NCBI GenBank assembly: GCA_035578905.1
Contig: JAQJVL010000793.1
Coordinates: 299,001 to 363,000 of the forward strand
Reading direction: 5' to 3'
From: Stictocephala bisonia
Taxonomy: Eukaryota > Arthropoda > Insecta > Hemiptera > Membracidae
Length of the DNA stretch: 64,000 nucleotides
Position numbers and translations under genes: made by a program. How positions within the stretch are numbered: the stretch's first letter is position 1; each line of letters opens with the position of its first letter. Under the pieces are notes generated by a model. That model did no database searches, was not told where the DNA came from, and worked only from the letters and a program-made list of their open reading frames with translations. Shown one piece after another: positions 50,984 to 61,417 of this stretch.

Positions 50984-51502
50984 AAGAGAGCCTTTTTTAA
51001 TAAGGTTAAAGAAAAATTAGTTTCATTATATTATACTTAACATATTCTATTGTTTTTTTTATTTTATAAAAATAACATGTATATTCTAATCTGTTACGGC
51101 CTCTTAAAGATCTTGCTGTTAAGTATTGAAGTATCACTCTTATGAAATAAGATTGAATAGTACTTTTGAATTTTTCAGTTTAATCCTAAAAGATTTATTA
51201 TATAAGCTTCTAATCATATTAATCTAGAAGGTTAATGGAAAGTTTTCTGTTCTTTACATTCAGTTATCATTTTTGGCAATTGTAAATTTAAATTTATTTA
51301 GTCTGTATGCACATATAGTAATGTTCCTTTAGTAAAAATCATACAATAACATGTTTTTATCAAAAATAGAATTAACTTTGTAATGAACTTCATAAATAAA
51401 ATAATTATTTATAAATTTTTTTGTATATTTATATTCCTACATGTATGTTATCTAGCATTTTTACACCATCATTTAGCAATTTCTTAATTTTTTTAGAATA
51501 TT
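50984..51502. other. Non-coding, nothing recognised
   Basis: AT-rich spacer after the outer TTAA element. Confidence 0.35.
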
Positions 51503-51578
51503 ATAGAGATAGGACATCAGCAAACTTACCTTAAAAGACAAGTTCACTAACATCAGAGTAGTAGTCACAAACACAAAA
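51503..51578. repeat. Solo arm of the inverted-repeat element of 9582-11018
   Basis: AGAGATAGGACATCAGCAAA through CTTACCTTAAAAGACAAG and CAGAGTAGTAGT matches the outer end of the 9582-11018 element. The mariner-like element at 51581 is inserted immediately after it, so it may have landed inside a copy of that element. Confidence 0.7.
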
Positions 51579-51580
51579 TA

Positions 51581-52905
51581 CAGGGTGGGGCAGAATGGAC
51601 TCCCTGATTTGACAGGTTAATTGTAAAAAAACCATCCAAGATAATTAAAAAAGCTTTTTATTTCTGAAAACTACATATTATGCCATTTCATTTTTATTAT
51701 GTTTTGAAAATGATATCGTCCAGGTGACGACCTTGACGAGCGATGCACATGTTAAGTCGTTCAAAAAAGTGTTCAAAAACTCTGCCCAGCATAGCTGGCG
51801 TTATTCCAGCGATGACATCAGCAATTGCTTCCTTAAGGGCTTCCAAGGTCCTTGGTCGAACTTTATAAACCTCAGATTTGAGGTGACCCCAAAGAAAATA
51901 ATCACATGGGCTCAAATCTGGGGAACGAGGGGGCCATGGAACATCCCCTCGCAACGAGATCAGGCGGCCGGGAAACTGTTCTTGCAGGATTTGGCGTGAA
52001 CGACGGGCGGTATGAGCCGTGGCACCATCCTGTTGAAACCAAAAGGCTTCCATATCATTTTTCTCACCATACTCTTCAATTTTGGGAAATAAAAAGTTCT
52101 CCAACATCTCACAATAGCGCACAGAGTTCACAGTAACAGTTGCACCTTCATATTCAAAAAAGTATAGGCCAATAAATGCCTATGGAGGACACAGCGCACC
52201 AAACTGTCACCTTTGGTGAATGAAGAGGTCTTTGGTGAAGAGTGTGTGGGTTTTCAGCTGCCCAGTACCGAAAGTTTTGCTTAATTACTGAGCCGGAGAG
52301 GTGAAAATGGGCTTCATCACTAGACCAAAGAATAGCGCCGGCTTGCAAAGAGGCTAACATTGCATTGCAAGCATCTGTACGTTTCACCCAGTCTTCTGGG
52401 CCCAACTCTTGAACAACCATCATCTTATAGGGGTGTAAGTGAAGGTCAGAGTGTAAAATTCGCCTTACCGTTCTGGGCGATATCTCAAGAGCAGCAGCAT
52501 GTTTCCGCGCAGAGCGCGATGGGGATTGTTCAATAGACGCTCTCACTGCCACAATGTTTTCCGGGGTCCTCACACTTTTTGGTCGCCCGCCTGGTTTTCT
52601 AGGAAGTGCAGATCCTGTTGCCCGTACACTTGCAATCCATTTCCTTATGGTTTTAGCATCAGGAACACTGTCATGACGAGTCAAACCAAACCGCCTACGA
52701 AATGCCCTCTGCGTCATCACTACACTATCGTTGTTTTTAAAAAACGTTTCTACGACAAAACCACGATGCTCGCCAGTCCACTGCATGGTGACAACTAAAA
52801 TAGCGTCTTCTCCCCCACCAAACGCCACTACTCCCACTCCGCTAACTGACCTGCACGCTCTTCGGTGACTGATTCAAACTAGGGAGTTCATTCTGCCCCA
52901 CCCTG
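51581..52905 (-). mobile_element. Second Tc1/mariner-superfamily element (DD41D type)
   Basis: Termini CAGGGTGGGGCAGAATGGAC (left) and the inverse of CAGGGTGGGGCAGAATGAAC (right), with TA at 51579-51580 and 52906-52907. Inverted similarity continues through CTCCCTGATTTG / CTCCCTAGTTTGAATC. The element is 1325 bp with a minus-strand transposase (51697-52786). Confidence 0.9.
51697..52786 (-). pseudogene. DD41D mariner-like transposase with one frameshift
   Basis: The preferred start is ATG 52786 (MQWTGEHRGFVVETFFKNND), as this matches family N-termini; an upstream in-frame ATG at 52837 adds 17 unlikely residues. Two helix-turn-helix segments with GRPKSV come first, then LWSSDEAHF (first D about 157). 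The frame breaks in a T run near 52156-52163, after IGIYWPILF. The other frame resumes at FEYEGATVTV and stays open to 51697, with FQQDGATAHTARRS and PPRSPDLSPCDYFLWG. Spacing between the last two aspartates is 41 residues. Except for the one indel it is intact, about 350 residues in total. Confidence 0.88.
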
Positions 52906-53022
52906 TACAAAAAATCACACAATTTATTTTTTTAGAGCATTTTGTAATTATATTTTTGAAAAGTAAAATCTTATTTTGTTTTTAAACTGACCTTACTGTT
53001 AAAGAGGTAACTGACCATTTAA

Positions 53023-53311
53023 TGCGTCAAGTTTGAGCCACTTGGAGGCAAGAGGCATGACTCCGCCACAGAGGGCGGACCCTTCACCTATGAGCGGCCA
53101 TACTTCTGCTACTGAATTGAGTCAGTTTGAGCTTAACTCTTGACAGGAGCGAATCTATCGCTGTTTGTCTTTCACTCCGATAACACATGTTAGTTCAAGA
53201 GTGTCAGTTTCCCACCCAGTACTTAATTCAGTAGCAGAAACATGGCCGCTTGTAGACTGCTCTTTGTGCCGGAACCACGCCCCTTGCATTCAATAGCCCG
53301 CACTCAACGTG
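53023..53311. mobile_element. Palindromic 289-bp MITE flanked by TTAA
   Basis: Between TTAA at 53019-53022 and 53312-53315. The left arm (TGCGTCAAGTTTGAGCC, GGCAAGAGGCATGACTCCG, CATACTTCTGCTACTGAATT) pairs with the inverted right arm (GGGCTATTGAATGCAAGGGG, CGTGGTTCCGGCAC, CATGTTTCTGCTACTGAATT), giving near-full-length dyad symmetry. The right end AACGTG resembles the CACGTT ends of the element at 59955. Confidence 0.75.
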
Positions 53312-53315
53312 TTAA

Positions 53316-55284
53316 AGCCGAATTGAATCCATGGTTATCAGTAAAAGTACCCGATGAAAATGTTCTAAGAAAAAACAAACTTTAGGCTGTAATCCAAGCA
53401 ATATATGTTGTTGCGCATTATGTCATCCTTCAGTAATTTTGTAAGAATTACTTTTCAGTATGAATAGATTGTATATTATCTTATAATTTTTGTAGTGTTT
53501 TTAAACTGAAAAAACTAATAAATACAGTGAGTGTATAGTACAATTTATAATATTGAGACTGAGGGCTAAGCCCTCGAACAAACGATTTTTTATTTTCAAA
53601 ATTCAGTTACATGTGGAAAGTACCATTAACTTGTATTTTTATAAAACATAATTTTGTCTACAGCTTGACCAGTATAGGGGTTTGACCGTTGTCCCTCAAC
53701 GTTAGAATATAATGTTAAAAATGCCACTGGCGTAGACAGTAAAAAAAAAGTACCATTATAATGGGCATCTTACAAACATTCGTTCAAATTAGGTCACTCA
53801 ATGCAGGAATGACTCATTAAACTGCATTAATTAATTTAGGTTAGTAGTGCGCAGCCGAGTCGTGTTATAAAAATTGCACTATATCAATGGCAGCTTGAGG
53901 AAGAATTCCACCAGCTTGAACAATTTAGTCCAAATTAGCGAGTTCCTTGTATATGTATCAATGATAATACCATAAGGTATTGCCCAGTAAACATAAACAT
54001 TCATTAGTTATTTCTAATGCATATGCATTATTTGGTGCTATGCTCCTGCTTTTTTAAATAAGATTAAGATTTCATTAAATAATTAATATTGATTAGTAAG
54101 AATAAATTAGTTTTGTCTGCTTTGTAGTTTCTTTCATTCTAAATACTAAAGAAGTATTTTTACCCTTAAATCAACGCTCTGGTTTATGAAAAAACCCACA
54201 GTTGAGGGTTTGGGAAATGTAATATTGTAGAGTATAAATTTATCAAAATTGGATGTCTATCTTTCGTATTGACATAATCAATGAATACAAATCTATAAGA
54301 AGCAAAAAGCCATTGTTAAAAAGTCAGACTACTTTTTTCTAATTTTTCTATCTTGACGCGGCCGCCTTTAGGTCAAGCTTGTGCGGCAGCCTAGAGTGAG
54401 GCAGAGGGAAACGTGGCCACTTGGAGAGAGGGAAGACTCCAAATTTCCATGAAAATGCAAAACACTTACATGGTACTATACTAGCGCTCCACTAGTGTAG
54501 TACTAATGGAGTGTAGTAGTAAGCGATCCATCGAGTACTAATGGACCACAAAACAGCTTATAATTACAGACACAACATTTAACATTGAATGAATAATATA
54601 TGTTTGTGTATAAATGAATATAGTCATACCAAATATTACACAACTTTGGTTATACATAATATAGAATTTTTCTGATTTGATTATAAACAATTTAAGCCAC
54701 AAAGAAAATAATTATCAAGACATTTAAATCAACTAGACATAATTAGATCAACACACTGATGGCAAAAGAGAGAAATGGTTATTAGCAATTTTATATTTCA
54801 TGAAAAAAAAGCCCCTGCTTGATTAACTTGGAACAATCATACTGTTATAGTCCTAAGTACGGTAATTAATTTCAATCTGAAGTAGCATTCAAACTGATAA
54901 AGGAAGATGAGCTAACCGGTCACTGACATGCAATACCGGTAATTATCTATAAATATTTGTATAAGGCATATTCCCCACCTTACTGATTCAGATTACTCAA
55001 AAACTCTTGGTTGCACATAGTTGAAATGATGTAGAGGTTTATTATGAAAAATTTAAAACTTTCCATCCTATCAAATAATTTATTATTAATTTTTTTAAAT
55101 AAAGTTAGAGGCTACATATTGACATTTTATCAAAATAATATTAGTTATATAATAATGACCTAATTAAAAATTGTGTTTGATCTTTAATTGACACCCCCTT
55201 GAATGCTGGTTTATTAATCTAGAGAAGCTAGCACAGCTTGTGTGCATTCAAGGCAAATATGAATGTTTTGTAAGTGCGGATGAC
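53316..55284. other. Non-coding; one GC-rich patch
   Basis: AT-rich apart from 54355-54435, which contains GCGGCCGCCTTTAG and an open stretch after that AG reading VKLVRQPRVRQRETWPLGER to a stop at 54447. No donor or homology supports it as an exon. Nothing else recognised. Confidence 0.35.
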
Positions 55285-56570
55285 CCATGTAGCTTTGATA
55301 CCGAGTTCAACTAATGCTCTGATGAAGCCATTAATTAATAGCCAGGGCAACTAAAGGACCTACAGCTTTAAGTTGAAGCCAAAGGTAGTATTGGTAATGA
55401 ATACAATCTTTGTAAGGCAAAGACAGCCTGTTTTCTTTGGGTTTAATAAGTTGCCAAGTGAACGCTCAGCTCCGAGTAAAGGCAGAGCAAGAGAGACAGA
55501 TAGTCAGCAGACAGTGCAACAAAGACAGATATAGTCGATGAGCTCTCTCACACACACACTGACTTGAAGAAAAAGACGCACAATCTACCAGCCTCTGATA
55601 GAACTAACATTTTCTAGCTGTGCCAGGCAGAATTTTTAAAAAGGGTCTATGTTTCTCATAGTTTGTATTCAACAGTATCCTTATACATAATACGTGAAGC
55701 GGTTTTTTCGTCAACGCAACTTCTCCCTTATTTCTTAACCAATTTAAACGGTTGAGATGTCAAAATATGTGTCTTTGTTCGTAGTTGTGCAATAAGGTCT
55801 TATTTCTTTAATATTTTCACCCTGAAGAGCAAGGGAAGTGTCCTCAAAGTTTGTTTTTTTGCCCATAAGAATAACATGGAGAGACATTTAAATTGATCAA
55901 AAAGTAACAGCTGTTCAAATGTAAATAATGATTTCCAAAACGTTTTAACATCTGTTGGAATGTAAACAATGGTGTTTGTAATATTGAGGAGGTAAGATCT
56001 TTCATCACATTAAATCAAGGAAGGTTGTAAAGCATGGTTTTATTCCCATTAGTTTGTAGAGCTCCGCTTTATTCGATTTGAAGGTTTCAATAGTTATATA
56101 TTGCAGTTATTTTATTAATCTAATTAATATTCAGCAGTTAAACAAAAAGAAATTAAACGAATCCCGTCCTGGCACGCAGCCCGCTTACCTGGTGGTGGTT
56201 CGGAAGTCATCCTTAAGCCGTTGGTCCCCAGGTTAAGTGTTAGAGAGGGCTTCTTAGCCCTAACTTCGCCTGGTAAACAATATGATCATTAACTTTTATA
56301 TTTGACTATTATTTGTAGTCAAAAGTCACATGCTGAGATGTAACGAGCCCAGCGAGTGATGGGTTTGTCACACGGGAGCGTGCAGGGGAGTCCCCTAGTT
56401 GCTATGATTTTCAGCTAAGTTATTAAACTTGATACTCGGTTCTCTCATCCAAGCAACATCCAAATTCTGGACACCACCCAACACCTTTTTCTTTTCTAGT
56501 GGTGCTCATGCTGATGGTAACCATTGAGTGGGTACCATGTCACTATTAAGAGGACCAGGATGTGAGTATT
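55285..56570 (-). repeat. SINE copy split by an insertion (Helitron and unknown DNA)
   Basis: The parts 55285-55413 (AATAGCCAGGGCAACTAAAG, GTAGTATTGGT) and 56402-56570 (GCTATGATTTTCAGCTAAGT, GATACTCGGTTCTCTC, ATTAAGAGGACC) join to follow the order of the SINE at 34121-34574 without gap. The break falls inside GTGTTGGTCTGATTTTCAAC. The insert is 55414-56401. Confidence 0.7.
55678..56398 (+). mobile_element. Non-autonomous Helitron
   Basis: Starts TCCTTATACATAATACGTGA after an A and ends with the hairpin GGGGAGTCCCC overlapping the terminal CTAG at 56395-56398, followed by T. TC start, 3' hairpin, CTRR end and insertion between A and T are Helitron hallmarks. The body matches the copy at 60175, with shared CGTCAACGCAACT, TAGTTGTGCAATAAGG, TTTCACCCTGAAGAGCA, AATAACATGGAGAGA and AAGTAACAGCTGTTCAAATG. 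No Rep/helicase is encoded. The 264 bp before it (55414-55677) are of unknown origin. Confidence 0.72.
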
Positions 56571-58277
56571 AAGAGGGTTAAAGATACTTGAAATTACAAA
56601 CAATTAAGAAAACTTTTTACAGCAGTGTTAATTAATAATGTAATTATCAAACTTGTATTTTTAAGACAAGTATAACAATTTATTTGTGATCCTGAAGCTT
56701 TAAACTTAAAGGTTTAGCACAGGTTATGAATTTCATTTTTTATATTCAGTATCAATGATTCAGTCCCTGAGCTGTAGGTGTGTTAGAATACTACTTACTG
56801 CATTCTGTCAAACAGCTCAAATAGTATTAATACATTTTTCTGTATTTATATACCATCTCCAGCCATGAAATATAACAAAGATTCACCTGAATAAGGAATT
56901 CTGCAGTCTATCTATTACAACCAACGGGTTCAGTTTAAAATGTGTTTCGACATGCCTGTCAAATGTTTTGTTTTTAACAATAATGGTTTTTTTAAATATC
57001 TGTCATGTTGGGTAAGTTTAACGTAAAGACAAAACCCATAGTGGATTTCAACTTCATATTTCTTAGCTGAAGATGGTATTATGAATACCAAAACATGTAC
57101 TACTCTCGGCGTAGAAATTATGTGTACCCAAGTTTGAAGATTGTTTACTAAGAAGTCTATAAAAATCCAATCACGCTATTGTTTTCCTCGTTTAATTGTA
57201 TGATATGACATAAGTGTTTTACAATTTTTTTATAAGTACTAAATAATCATTTTTAACCAAGTTGGAACAAAAAAAATACCAGAATTTAAACTAGTATCTA
57301 TTAAAATAAACTTGTTTCTAGTAAACTGTGCATCTCCTTTACACTTTTATTACTCAAAAATCTGTTAATATGTCATATTTATATTTTAATATGTGGTTAA
57401 GCCGATTCATATTTGACATAAATACGAAGAGGACTTAAGAATAAATGTAACAAATTACTACTTGGCCACCAGACCCCTTCGGTATTTTAAACAGCTTTTA
57501 ATGTGTTATATTTAATTTAATGTTAATGCTTGAACAATAATTTTTATAAGTAATTGCAAGTTAGGTACATAAATTAATAATAAAGTCCAAACAGTACAAA
57601 TTTATTTAAATAAATATATTAAATAATCAACAATTTATAAACTTTTTCAAAACTAAATTTATTATTCTACTTAAATAATTGTACCATTAACTTAAATTAA
57701 CACAAAAATTGATTTACTACATTTAATACGTATAATACAGTATATTACTGTAATATTGCTAAAAAAAAATTCAGGAGAAAAAGTGCTATTATTAAATATC
57801 TGTGAATAAATATGAATAAAAATACATTAGACACTCTTAAAGAATAGTTCCCAGATGAACAAATTATTTAAACAAAAAACAAGTGATAAATCAGTAATGA
57901 AGCAGAACAATTATATATGTGCAGATCAAATAACAAGAAATTATAGTACTACTACATTAAAACATACAATTTTCAATATTTAAATCTACTGCATTGACGA
58001 TTTTTTTTTAAATATTGTCTAGAAACAACATTATATCTCTTGTCTGTCTAAGATTGGGGTTAAGTGGAAGAGAGGACTTTATAGTCCTAACTTCACTCCT
58101 AATAGACGATTTTTTCATTTCATTTAAGTATAAATAACATTTTAATATATTTAGTGTATTATTTTCCAGTTCTTAACAAATAAAAATAAAATACACACAA
58201 GATTTTTAACTTTCCAATACCATAGCGCACAATGACATGTTTACAATTTTTTACAAGTGGCAAGCAGAGTATTATAT
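56571..58277. other. Non-coding, AT-rich
   Basis: No exons or complete elements seen. CTGAAGATGGTATTATGAAT near 57066 is followed by ACCAAAACATG, a motif often found in retroelement or SINE tails, but no boundaries could be set. Confidence 0.35.
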
Positions 58278-58400
<123 letters not shown>

Positions 58401-59950
58401 AAATGCTTGCTATATTTATGTGCTAGATCTTGAAATGTTTAGAGAAATCAATAAAATTTTGTATTGTTGGAAACCGCTTATAATTATAATAAGTAATTTA
58501 CCTAATGTTGATTTACATTCACAAGGCAGTTTCTATTTGTAGCCAGAACCTAATGCCTGATTAAAAAAACCATGTACTGAAAGCAAGTAGTTCTGCCTTA
58601 TTAGTTTCTTGTTTGTGATTATGAGTATGTGCATTACAATGTTCCTTTTTTTATTTTACAAAATTTGAGGGACAACAAAATTTGAGAGGCCAAAAAAACT
58701 TGTTCGCAAGAATTTTCTTACTGCAGCCATGGATGTCTTCACAAGTTACACATGAACGGCAGTAAACTACCACCAGGTCCTCAAGCTCAAGTAAAATAAA
58801 ACCTGAACAAATTTGTTGTTTGTGTAGTTTAAATTTTTTTTTTTCTTCTGAAATACTAAAGCACCAAATCTGGGTGAGATACACTTCATTATTTTTCTCT
58901 ATTTTTAATATTTTTATAAATTACTTTTAGTATTTAATTAGAAATATATATATTGTACGTATTTTAACACAACCGTCAAATAAATAAAATCACCCAAGTA
59001 TTTTAGGAGAAATGGTATGCTCTCAATTAAATTAATATTGTACATAATAAGGATTACATTGGTGGATAAACACTCAGCAGACGATTAACTCCTTAGCAGA
59101 CAAGATAGAATAATGTTTTGATAATGCATGCTTATTTGCTAGTTGTGACTTAAGTAATAGAGGCGTGAAGTATTGATTAAAGTACATAAGTTACGGCTCC
59201 AACCAAAAGAGCATATACAAACAAAAACCAGAAAGTTGTTTATTTTCTTGCTTGTTTAGTTGCTTAGATATATTTAGTTTAGGTGAAATAACCAAGGTAA
59301 TGTAGAAATTATTTTGATTTCATCAAAACTAAATATATCATAATATAATTATAATAAAGACCTATTTACAATAACTTTATTTTAACCTTCTTAATATACA
59401 AAGCTATGTTAAAATGCTTGATAAAACAATTACACCTCATATGATAAAAAAACTCACAAAATGAATAATTATTCATAAAAGGTTCAAAGGATTTTATTTA
59501 TAAACATAAAGCATAAAAAGGCTTAAACATAACAGTTTTGTTCAAAAAAAGTTTTAAATAAAACTTTGCACCAAAATGTTGTTCTAAAAATGCTTTTTAA
59601 GCCGAAATTTATCTTCAGAAGAAAAAATAAATTAATTTTATATAATATACAATATTAAGTTTGGTTGACAACAATAATAGCTCAGTCTAAAAAAAACAAA
59701 CAATAATTCACAACTCAAAAATGGCAACTGTATAGTAATAAAAAGTGTTTTTGGCTTTTATATAATAAAATACTCTTTGTTTTAATAAACAAAAACATTC
59801 TGAATAAAACTGAATTACATACAAAAGATTTGCACAAAACGCATTGTAAATGAATGTACTTAAAGTAGTGGAAAATTATCTGGTGAAAAGTTTTTGTTAA
59901 CAAGATGCAGCATGCATTTTTCCCAATTATGAAAATTATACATTTATTTA
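58401..59950. other. Non-coding, nothing recognised
   Basis: AT-rich. Small open frames at 58651-58884 (cysteine-rich, minus strand) and 59715-60032 show no recognisable domain. Confidence 0.35.
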
Positions 59951-59954
59951 TTAA

Positions 59955-61413
59955 CACGTTCATTGCGGCAAACGCTATATGGCGTTTCACATTGTTGCAG
60001 ACATGCAGCTCTATTATTTCAATTTCTGCCAAAACTAATCAGATGATATATGTATCTTGGTACCTTTAGCGCTATTTGTAATTAGTTAATTGCCTGGCAA
60101 CGTCGGTTCTCACTTTGTTGTTATGGTAGTTTATGAAAATAAGTCATACAATAAGTATGATAATAATTTAATAATCCTAATATATAAGACGTAAAGCCGT
60201 TTATTTGTCAACGCAACTCCTCCTTTAATTCTTAACACATCGAAACTGTCGAGGTGTCAAAAAATTGTCCACTGTTTGTAGTTGTGCAATAAGGCCTTAC
60301 TTCTTTGAATTTTTCACCCTGAAGAGCACGAGAAACCCTCAAAGTTTGTTTTTCAGCCTAAGAATAACATGGAGAGAGATTTATATGAATCGAAAAGTAA
60401 CAGCTGTTCAAATGTAAATAATGATTTACAAAAATGTTTAACATCATCCTTTTGAAACGTAAACAATGGTGTTTGTAATATTAATGAGGTTAGATCTTTC
60501 ATAATGTTAAACCAGGAAAGGTTGTAGGCGTGGTTTAAATGTTAATTTAATGCATTTATTTATTTATTATTTTTTTTATATTAATCTTTACCTGTTAAAC
60601 AAAAACAAATGAAATAAACACGTTTGAAATAGGCTAAATTAATTGAGTGTGTATGATAATAAATAGGAAGCAACACAAGTACTGTGAGTGAGATGCTGTA
60701 AATAAATTAAATATTGCGATTTTACATTATGCGGTTAACCTACTATTATTTTTAGTCAAAAATCACTGGCCGAGGCCAAAGGCCGAGGTGTAACGAGCAT
60801 AGATAGTGATAGGGTTGGCATTATTATAAAACAAGTATAAAAATAATTTAATAATAAATGATAGTATGGAATTGACAGATTTTTCAATTTGGCATCTGAA
60901 TCAAAGCCTAAATAACCTAGTGGGGTTTGTAATTAATTATTCTTCTGATAGTTAGGAAGGCAGTGTATCTGACGAAAATTGTGACCAGGCTGACGTGACC
61001 AGTGCACGCAGAACTTACCACTCCACTGTGCACTATCTCCTCGTTCAAACATTATATGATTTATGTTTAAAATAAGAGATATGTCACTTCAAAAACAAAC
61101 ACAAAAGTAAGTTCATGCATAAATAAAACGTTCAACACATTTTGAACACAGTAAAAATTGTTTACTGTGTTCTCAAACAGAAAATTTAAAAAAAGCCATA
61201 ATGCAGTTGCTGCATACAGCTTCAAATGATGATGTCTTGTGCGGTAGATGCCTAATGGCGTACTTCTTTATTTTTCAACAAAAATATTTAAAAACCTCAC
61301 AATGAGCTTAGAACAACCTTTAAAAACGTTTGATATAAACATTATCGTAAGTTTTAAGAAATCATATTTCAGCACACGCCATAGGCAGTAAAAATATTTT
61401 AGCAGTGAACGTG
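59955..61413. mobile_element. TTAA-flanked element (CACGTTCA ends) hosting a Helitron
   Basis: TTAA (59951-59954), left end CACGTTCATTGCGGCAAACG; right end TTTTAGCAGTGAACGTG, TTAA (61414-61417). Subterminal TATGGCGTTT and GCCATAGGC blocks are in inverted orientation. The interior has no transposase and contains a Helitron fragment at 60175. Confidence 0.75.
60175..60818 (+). mobile_element. Helitron copy lacking its 3' hairpin
   Basis: Starts TCCTAATATATAAGACGTAA after an A, then GCCGTTTATTTGTCAACGCA and the body blocks shared with the copy at 55678. The match runs to GAGGTGTAACGAGCATAGAT and AGTGATAGGGTTGGC and then stops. The GGGGAGTCCCCTAG end is missing, so it is truncated or the 3' end has decayed. 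Confidence 0.68.
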
Positions 61414-61417
61414 TTAA

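Noticed and set aside
54356..54447. Possible extra exon after GCGGCCGCCTTTAG
   Set aside because: Open only to a nearby stop, no donor, no homology, and its phase relative to the coiled-coil gene cannot be tested.
58651..58884. Cysteine-containing minus-strand open frame
   Set aside because: No zinc-finger spacing or known domain; probably chance.
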